From NCBI GenBank assembly GCA_024275775.1, contig JAJRYM010000039.1, forward strand, positions 1-5,335: a DNA stretch of 5,335 nt, read 5' to 3'. Shown here piece after piece: positions 1-5,335 of the stretch; the stretch's first letter is position 1; every line of letters begins with the position of its first letter. The position numbers were made by a program, and so were the translations under genes. The notes below the pieces were generated by a model that was given only the letters and a program-made list of their open reading frames with translations, made no database searches and was not told the origin of the DNA. The DNA is from Nitrospirota bacterium. Lineage in GTDB: Bacteria > Nitrospinota_A > UBA7883 > JACRGQ01.

Positions 1-108
1 AATAGCATGGCCTTATAGTTAAAGTCTGGAATAAGGCAAGTGGTATTCCAGCTTGATCGGGTTTTATGGAATAGCAGTGCTTTTATAGATAACGCCCGGA
101 AAAAGCGG
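1..108. repeat. Two diverged copies of a hairpin-forming direct repeat
   Basis: Copy 1 (about 1-38) and copy 2 (about 70-108) both begin AATAGCA and align over nearly their whole length with one single-base indel, about 69-70 bases apart. Each copy folds into a hairpin. Copy 1 pairs GCCTTAT (10-16) with ATAAGGC (31-37). Copy 2 pairs GCTTTT (79-84) with AAAAGC (101-106). The loops are 14 and 16 bases. The stems differ between copies, but the differences at the third and sixth pairs (C-G versus T-A, and A-T versus T-A) keep the pairing, so the fold looks conserved rather than accidental. The repeat lies just downstream of hemC and could continue beyond the left edge. Neither stem is followed by a clear T-run on the minus strand, so it is not an obvious intrinsic terminator. 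Its identity is unknown. Confidence 0.55.
26..51. repeat. Perfect 8-bp inverted repeat
   Basis: CTGGAATA (26-33) and TATTCCAG (44-51) are exact reverse complements with a 10-base loop. The left arm overlaps the right stem of the copy-1 repeat hairpin, so the two folds exclude each other. The same TATTCCA (44-50) can instead pair with TGGAATA at 67-73. This gives a small network of alternative pairings in the RNA or DNA downstream of hemC. The sequence shows the complementarity only; any function is inference. Confidence 0.45.
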
Positions 109-111
109 TTG

Positions 112-1041
112 TTATGATTCTTCTCCGTAGACTTCGGCGAGTATTTCGGCGGCTCCCTGTTCAAGAAGTTGCTCGGCGAGAGCGATACCGATTTTCTCAT
201 AATCACTCGCCGGGCCGGTTTGCGTTTCCCGTATCAGCCTCTGCCCGTCCAGGTCGCCCACCAGCCCTTCAAGGGTAAGGTTTTCACCTTCGAGCGTGGC
301 GTGCCCCGCTATCGGCACCTGGCATCCGCCTTCGAGTTTTTTCAGGAAAACCCGTTCCGCCAGCACGCATACGGCGGTTGGCTGATGATGAAGCCTGCCT
401 ACGATGCGGTTCACCGTTGCATCGTTTATCCGTGTCTCTATGGCAAGCGCCCCCTGCCCCACCGCAGGCAACATCACATCACCCAGAAGCTGTTCGGTTA
501 TTTTATCCGTGTAGCCCATCCGCTTTATTCCGGCCGACGCGAGGATAACGGCGTCGAGGTTTTCGCTATCTAGTTTTCTCAGCCGCGTTTCGATATTGCC
601 GCGCAGGTCGACTATCACGAAATCCGGCCTCAGCCGTTTAAGCTGGGCTCTTCTTCTTAGCGAGCTTGTGCCTATCTGCGCGCCGGGCGGCAGGTCGGCC
701 AGTTTTACGCCCCGGCTGATAAGCGCGTCGGACGGGTCTTCCCGTTCGGGTATCACATCGACTTTAAGCCCGTCGGGGATATCCGTCGGCACGTCTTTCA
801 TACTGTGCACGGCGAGGTCGGCGTCTCCTCTTAAAAGAGCTTCTTCTATTTCCTTCGTGAAAAGCCCCTTGCCGCCAACTTTCGCCAGCGGCACGTCGAG
901 AATTTTATCGCCTGAAGTTTTTATTTTCACCAGTTCAACTTCCCCCACCTCTTCCATTTCCAGCAGGCGCGCTCTTGTCCATTCCGCCTGCCAGAGCGCC
1001 AGCGGCGACGAGCGTGTTCCGATTTTAAGCGAGAGAGACAA
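112..1041 (-). CDS. hemC: Hydroxymethylbilane synthase (porphobilinogen deaminase)
   Basis: This cytoplasmic enzyme polymerises four porphobilinogen molecules into the linear tetrapyrrole hydroxymethylbilane, the precursor of uroporphyrinogen III, heme, siroheme and B12. The 309 residues match the usual family length. Visible family motifs, in order, are KIGTRSSPLALWQAE (6-20), HSMKDVP (79-85) with the catalytic Asp at 83, IGTSSLRRRAQL (123-134), DLRGNIETRL (145-154), LPAVGQGALAIE (191-202) and EGGCQVPIAGHA (237-248). Cys240 is the attachment site of the dipyrromethane cofactor. The start is a TTG, chosen because the conserved K-I-G-T-R follows five residues later and no ATG fits. It lies five bases after the hemA stop with only a weak GGA about ten bases upstream, so translation is probably coupled to hemA. 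The stop is TAA. No hemD is seen next to it in the 111 bases that follow. Confidence 0.97.
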   Translation of the reverse strand: MSLSLKIGTRSSPLALWQAEWTRARLLEMEEVGEVELVKIKTSGDKILDVPLAKVGGKGLFTKEIEEALLRGDADLAVHSMKDVPTDIPDGLKVDVIPEREDPSDALISRGVKLADLPPGAQIGTSSLRRRAQLKRLRPDFVIVDLRGNIETRLRKLDSENLDAVILASAGIKRMGYTDKITEQLLGDVMLPAVGQGALAIETRINDATVNRIVGRLHHQPTAVCVLAERVFLKKLEGGCQVPIAGHATLEGENLTLEGLVGDLDGQRLIRETQTGPASDYEKIGIALAEQLLEQGAAEILAEVYGEES

Positions 1042-1046
1042 CAGTT

Positions 1047-2318
1047 TTATTCCAGGTTGAAAAGATCTTTCATGAACTCGGCGATGGATCGCTGATGATG
1101 TTCCGGTTCATGTGATGTCTGGTTTTTAAGATGGAGTGTCGGGTCGTGAAGAATCTTGTTTATAATCGAGGAGGCCATCGCCTCTACGGTCTGTTTCTGG
1201 TTTGCGTCGAGTTTCAGTTTTGCGAAGGTTTTTTGCAGTTCCCGCGTTTTGATTTCTTCGGCCTTTTTTCTTATGGCGATTATCGTCGGCTCCACCTCAA
1301 GCCTGTCCAGCCACGAGACAAAACTGTTCACCTCCGCGCGGATTATTTCCCGCGCCTTTTCGGCTTCTTTTTCCCGCTCCGCCAAGTTGTCGTTAACGAC
1401 GCTGTGCAGGTCGTCTATATCGTAAAGAAAAACATTCTGCAGATCGTTGGCGGACGGTTCTATATCGCGCGGAACGGCTATATCGATAAAGAATATCGGA
1501 TTGCCCGCCCTATGCCTCGCCGCCTGCTCTACGGCTTCCTTTTTGATTACGTAATGCGGAGCGCCGGTTGAGCTTATAACGATATCGGCGTTCACAAGCT
1601 GATTCTGAAACTCGTCGTACTTCACGGCCGACCCGCCAAGTTCCGTGGCGAGCCGGGCGGCGCGATCGTAATTCCTGTTGGATACCAGTATGGTTTTAAC
1701 GCCGTGGCTTACCAGATGTTTGCCCGCCAGCTCTATCATCTCGCCCGCGCCGATTAACAGCACCACTCTTCCTTCGAGGTTTCCGAAAATGCGGGTCGCC
1801 ATCTCCACCGCCGCGTACGAGATGGATACAGCCTTTTCCGCTATGGCGGTTTCGGTTCTGATTTTTTTGGCTACGCTGAAAGCCTTTTCGAAAAGCTGGT
1901 TGAGCACCTTGCCGGTGGCTCTAACCGACCGCGCGGAATCGTAAGCGCTTTTTACCTGCCCCAGAATCTGCGGCTCGCCGACAACCATCGAATCGAGCGA
2001 TGCGGAAACTTCAAAAAGATGCTGAACGGCGGCATCGAGCGTGTACTGATAAAAATATTTTTCGAGGGTTCCTTCCGGGATTTCATTGTAGCGGTAAAGA
2101 AACCGTTTGAGCGAGGCGAGGCCGTCGTCGATATCGTTAACGTGGGCGTATATCTCCACGCGGTTGCAGGTGGAAAGGATAACCTTTTCATCGATGCCGG
2201 ACATGTGGCTGAAAACCTGGTCGGCCGCTTCGCGCAACTCTTTTACGTTGAACGCCAGCTGTTCACGCACCTCTACCGGCGCAGATTTATGATTAATCCC
2301 CAAAACAATCAAGGCCAT
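1047..2318 (-). CDS. hemA: Glutamyl-tRNA reductase
   Basis: This enzyme reduces glutamyl-tRNA(Glu) with NADPH to glutamate-1-semialdehyde, the first committed step of C5-pathway tetrapyrrole synthesis in the cytoplasm. Its 423 residues are normal for the family. The N-terminal catalytic domain opens with LGINHKSAPVEVRE (6-19). It carries LSTCNRVEIY (48-57) with the thioester-forming nucleophile Cys51, and LDSMVVGEPQILGQVK (108-123), with His100 matching the conserved active-site His. The Rossmann NADPH domain shows VVLLIGAGEM (185-194). The C-terminal helical dimerisation domain ends in the usual F-M-K-D-L-F-N-L-E. The ATG is fixed because the frame above it meets a stop four codons upstream. 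No Shine-Dalgarno sequence sits at the normal distance. Expression may depend on clpB readthrough transcription and on a short upstream ORF that overlaps the start. hemC follows five bases after the TAA stop, so the two genes surely form one operon. Confidence 0.97.
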   Translation of the reverse strand: MALIVLGINHKSAPVEVREQLAFNVKELREAADQVFSHMSGIDEKVILSTCNRVEIYAHVNDIDDGLASLKRFLYRYNEIPEGTLEKYFYQYTLDAAVQHLFEVSASLDSMVVGEPQILGQVKSAYDSARSVRATGKVLNQLFEKAFSVAKKIRTETAIAEKAVSISYAAVEMATRIFGNLEGRVVLLIGAGEMIELAGKHLVSHGVKTILVSNRNYDRAARLATELGGSAVKYDEFQNQLVNADIVISSTGAPHYVIKKEAVEQAARHRAGNPIFFIDIAVPRDIEPSANDLQNVFLYDIDDLHSVVNDNLAEREKEAEKAREIIRAEVNSFVSWLDRLEVEPTIIAIRKKAEEIKTRELQKTFAKLKLDANQKQTVEAMASSIINKILHDPTLHLKNQTSHEPEHHQRSIAEFMKDLFNLE

Positions 2319-2356
2319 AACTGAATAAGGTTACCACCCAATCGTTTTTCAGACAA
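2309..2356 (-). CDS. Possible 15-codon upstream ORF overlapping the hemA start
   Basis: The clpB-hemA spacer holds a strong purine-rich Shine-Dalgarno-like GGGAGGG (2360-2366), followed three bases later by a TTG. The frame reads LSEKRLGGNLIQLWP (Met if initiated) and stops at TGA ten bases inside hemA. Just before the SD is TATAGT (2367-2372), which resembles a -10 box but has no convincing -35. hemA has no ribosome-binding site of its own, so translating this ORF and reinitiating at the hemA ATG is a plausible coupling scheme. The TTG start and tiny size make it uncertain, and it may be chance. Confidence 0.22.
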   Translation of the reverse strand: MSEKRLGGNLIQLWP

Positions 2357-2379
2357 GAACCCTCCCACTATAAGAAGAT

Positions 2380-3252
2380 TTACGCCTTGCCGGTGATTAT
2401 TCTGTTTTCGGCGGCGCTTATCCGAACCGTGTCGCCTTCCCCGATTTTACCTTCTATAATTTGTAGAGCCAGTTCGTCGAGTATCTGCTCCTGGATAACC
2501 CGTTTAAGGGGGCGCGCGCCGAAAGCAGGGTCGTATCCTTCCTTGGCTAGGTAGTCGGCGGCTTTTTCGGTGAAATCCATGCCGATATCCTTGCCCGCCA
2601 GCCGTTTGCGGACGGCTTCCATCTGGATCTTCACTATCTCGGCAAGCTCTTTCCTCGTCAGATGATGGAAAATTATGATGTCGTCGATCCTGTTCAGGAA
2701 CTCTGGGCTGAAATGCTGTTTCAGCACAACCATAACTTCGCGTTCCTGGTCTTCGGACGGATGCTCGGCGATAAGATGGCTCGCGATATTCGAAGTCATG
2801 ATTATCACCGTGTTGCGGAAATCCACCGTTTTGCCTTTCGAATCGGTAAGCCGTCCGTCGTCCAGCAGTTGCAGAAGGATGTTGAAAACCTCCGGATGCG
2901 CTTTTTCGATTTCGTCGAACAACACCACACTGTACGGATGCCTGCGGACAGCTTCGGTCAACTGCCCGCCTTCCTCGTGGCCGACGTATCCGGGCGGCGA
3001 GCCGATAAGCCGCGAAACGGCGAATTTTTCCATGTACTCGCTCATATCGATGCGTACCAGCGCCTTCTCGTCGTTGAACAGGAAGTCCGCGAGGCTTTTG
3101 GCCAGCTCGGTTTTGCCGACGCCGGTCGGGCCGAGGAATATGAACGAACCTATAGGCTCGCCTTCCTCCTGTATGCCGGCCCTGCTTCTGCGAACGGCGC
3201 TGGAGACCGCCTTTATCGCGCGTTTCTGGCCAATTATCCGTTTGGCGAGTTC
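2380..3252 (-). CDS. clpB: ClpB C-terminal part: NBD2 and C-terminal small domain, after the TAG
   Basis: The same frame stays open for 290 codons after the TAG. Numbered from the clpB ATG, it has Walker A GPTGVGKT (606-613), the pore loop GYVGHEEGG with Tyr654, Walker B VVLFDE (674-679), the sensor-type stretch FRNTVIIMTSN, and the sensor-2 motif GARPLKR near the end. It cannot easily be its own gene. Between the TAG and the second Walker A there is no in-frame ATG, GTG or TTG, and the first ATG (Met635, at 3043-3045) lies after Walker A. A product begun there would have no P-loop. This stretch is therefore useful only if the TAG is read through or is not real. One local oddity is G-Q-K-R-A (573-577), where relatives usually have an acidic residue before the Ala. 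Confidence 0.85.
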   Translation of the reverse strand, partial: ELAKRIIGQKRAIKAVSSAVRRSRAGIQEEGEPIGSFIFLGPTGVGKTELAKSLADFLFNDEKALVRIDMSEYMEKFAVSRLIGSPPGYVGHEEGGQLTEAVRRHPYSVVLFDEIEKAHPEVFNILLQLLDDGRLTDSKGKTVDFRNTVIIMTSNIASHLIAEHPSEDQEREVMVVLKQHFSPEFLNRIDDIIIFHHLTRKELAEIVKIQMEAVRKRLAGKDIGMDFTEKAADYLAKEGYDPAFGARPLKRVIQEQILDELALQIIEGKIGEGDTVRISAAENRIITGKA

Positions 3253-4947
<1,695 letters not shown>

Positions 4948-4952
4948 ACCGG

Positions 4953-4981
4953 TTAATAAGATTGGAATCCCGAAAAGTCAA
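4953..4981 (-). promoter_or_regulatory. Sigma70-type promoter of clpB
   Basis: On the minus strand, TTGACT (4976-4981; five of six to TTGACA) is followed after exactly 17 bases by TATTAA (4953-4958; four of six to TATAAT). The expected transcription start falls on or within a base or two of the clpB ATG (4945-4947), which would give a leaderless mRNA and fits the absence of a Shine-Dalgarno. I see no CIRCE inverted repeat (TTAGCACTC/GAGTGCTAA). TCCAATCT inside the spacer is loosely like a sigma32 -10, but it has no properly spaced heat-shock -35. Confidence 0.5.
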
Positions 4982-5023
4982 AGCCCGCCCGCAGTTTTCG
5001 TTTATTCCGTTAGCAGGAAAGGA

Positions 5024-5077
5024 ATGGATACAATAAGTAAATCTACATTTGAATATGCTAGTTTGGGACAAGAATGA
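5024..5077 (+). CDS. Possible 17-residue leader ORF ahead of the DUF3800 gene
   Basis: ATG at 5024 opens MDTISKSTFEYASLGQE and ends at TGA 5075-5077, sharing ATGA with the start of the next gene, the classic arrangement for translational coupling. AGGA (5015-5018) sits five bases before this ATG and is better than anything before the DUF3800 ATG. TACAAT (5029-5034) lies inside the ORF, so if that is the -10 the ORF would not be transcribed. The frame is also open further upstream, so this could be the tail of a decayed longer gene. No similarity to a known peptide is recognised. The ORF could be chance, but the overlap is suggestive. Confidence 0.33.
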   Translation: MDTISKSTFEYASLGQE

Positions 5078-5335
5078 TTTATCTCTATCTTGATGAGAGT
5101 GGCGATTTGGGGTTCGACTTTTTCGCAAAAAAGCCTTCCAAATATTTTACTGTCGCTGTAATGCTGGTGAAAGGCATAGAAAATAGAAGGAAAATAGCTA
5201 AGGGCGTAAAAAGAACCTTGCAAAAAAAACTTTCCAAGCGAAAAGAAAAGGAGTTAAAAGGCTCAAAACAATCCATACAGGTCAAAAAGTATTTTTACAG
5301 ACATATCGAGTCTGTGCCCTTCGAGCTTTACGCCC
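5074..5335 (+). CDS. DUF3800 family protein, N-terminal part (cut by window end)
   Basis: The frame from ATG 5074 stays open to the window end, giving 87 residues. It opens MIYLYLDESGDLGFD; the hydrophobic strand followed by Y-L-D-E-S-G-D is the signature of DUF3800 (PF12686), thought to have an RNase H-like fold with acidic active-site residues (Asp7 and Glu8 here). A second strand, YFTVAVMLV (24-32), a Lys/Arg-rich helix (about 39-60) and E60-L-K-G-S follow, consistent with the family, in which another acidic position lies in such a motif. The molecular function is not established; members often occur in accessory and mobile regions, some near phage-defence genes. The gene is divergent from clpB, more A/T-rich than the other genes, and preceded by only a weak GGGA, which suggests transfer into this site and coupling to the small ORF that overlaps its start. 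Confidence 0.85.
   Translation, partial: MIYLYLDESGDLGFDFFAKKPSKYFTVAVMLVKGIENRRKIAKGVKRTLQKKLSKRKEKELKGSKQSIQVKKYFYRHIESVPFELYA

Noticed and set aside
1..8. Start of a further minus-strand gene after hemC (ATG at 6-8 after AAGG)
   Set aside because: Only two codons are in the window, so nothing can be supported.
79..106. Intrinsic terminator of hemC
   Set aside because: On the minus strand the short A/T-rich stem is not followed by a T-run, so it does not fit a Rho-independent terminator.
70..118. Integron attC-like site, because of ATAACGCCC and GTTGTTATG
   Set aside because: The boxes do not match the paired RYYYAAC/GTTRRRY pattern, and there is no cassette or integrase.
169..1060. Plus-strand frames of 134 and 154 codons opposite hemC
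   Set aside because: They are antisense to the well-conserved hemC and have Arg/Ser/Pro-rich, domainless products.
2380..3045. Separate 221-residue AAA+ gene starting at Met635
   Set aside because: It starts after Walker A in the same frame as the upstream ClpB part; it is the tail of clpB behind the TAG.
4948..5000. CIRCE or sigma32 heat-shock control of clpB
   Set aside because: No CIRCE arms are present, and the loose sigma32-like -10 lacks a -35 at the right distance.
5002..5285. Minus-strand frames of 73 and 66 codons at the right edge
   Set aside because: They run antisense to the DUF3800 gene, whose plus-strand YLDESGD motif is clear.

Overview
The window carries a leftward (minus-strand) bacterial block in the order clpB, hemA, hemC, followed at the right edge by the start of a divergent plus-strand gene for a DUF3800-family protein. 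The three minus-strand genes are moderately GC-rich housekeeping genes. HemA (glutamyl-tRNA reductase) shows the organism uses the C5 route to tetrapyrroles, as most bacteria other than alphaproteobacteria do. The full-length ClpB, the HemA and HemC sequences and the gene order suggest a Gram-negative lineage, perhaps Desulfobacterota/Nitrospinota-like or an uncultured relative. That placement is a guess from sequence feel only.

Layout, left to right. Positions 1-111 contain no gene. They hold two diverged copies of a hairpin-forming repeat (about 1-38 and 70-108) and a further inverted repeat. hemC (112-1041, minus) starts at a TTG five bases after the hemA stop. hemA (1047-2318, minus) follows clpB with a 61-base gap that contains a possible 15-codon upstream ORF and no visible terminator. 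clpB (2380-4947, minus) reads in one frame over 855 codons plus a TAA stop, about the length of E. coli ClpB, but codon 565 is an in-frame TAG. The 126-base divergent spacer (4948-5073) carries a good sigma70-type promoter for clpB, placed so close to the ATG that the transcript could be leaderless. On the other strand it carries a 17-codon ORF that overlaps the DUF3800 start by ATGA. The DUF3800 gene (5074 onward, plus) is cut by the window end and is visibly more A/T-rich than its neighbours.

How the genes work together: HemA makes glutamate-1-semialdehyde from glutamyl-tRNA, and HemC later polymerises four porphobilinogens to hydroxymethylbilane, so these are two steps of one pathway and form a tight pair. 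ClpB is the Hsp70-linked disaggregase, and its place ahead of hemA-hemC is unusual. The most notable observation is the lone TAG in an otherwise intact clpB. No ATG, GTG or TTG in frame lies between this stop and the second Walker A, so a working split protein is unlikely. That leaves sequencing error, a recent nonsense mutation, or amber readthrough/recoding.
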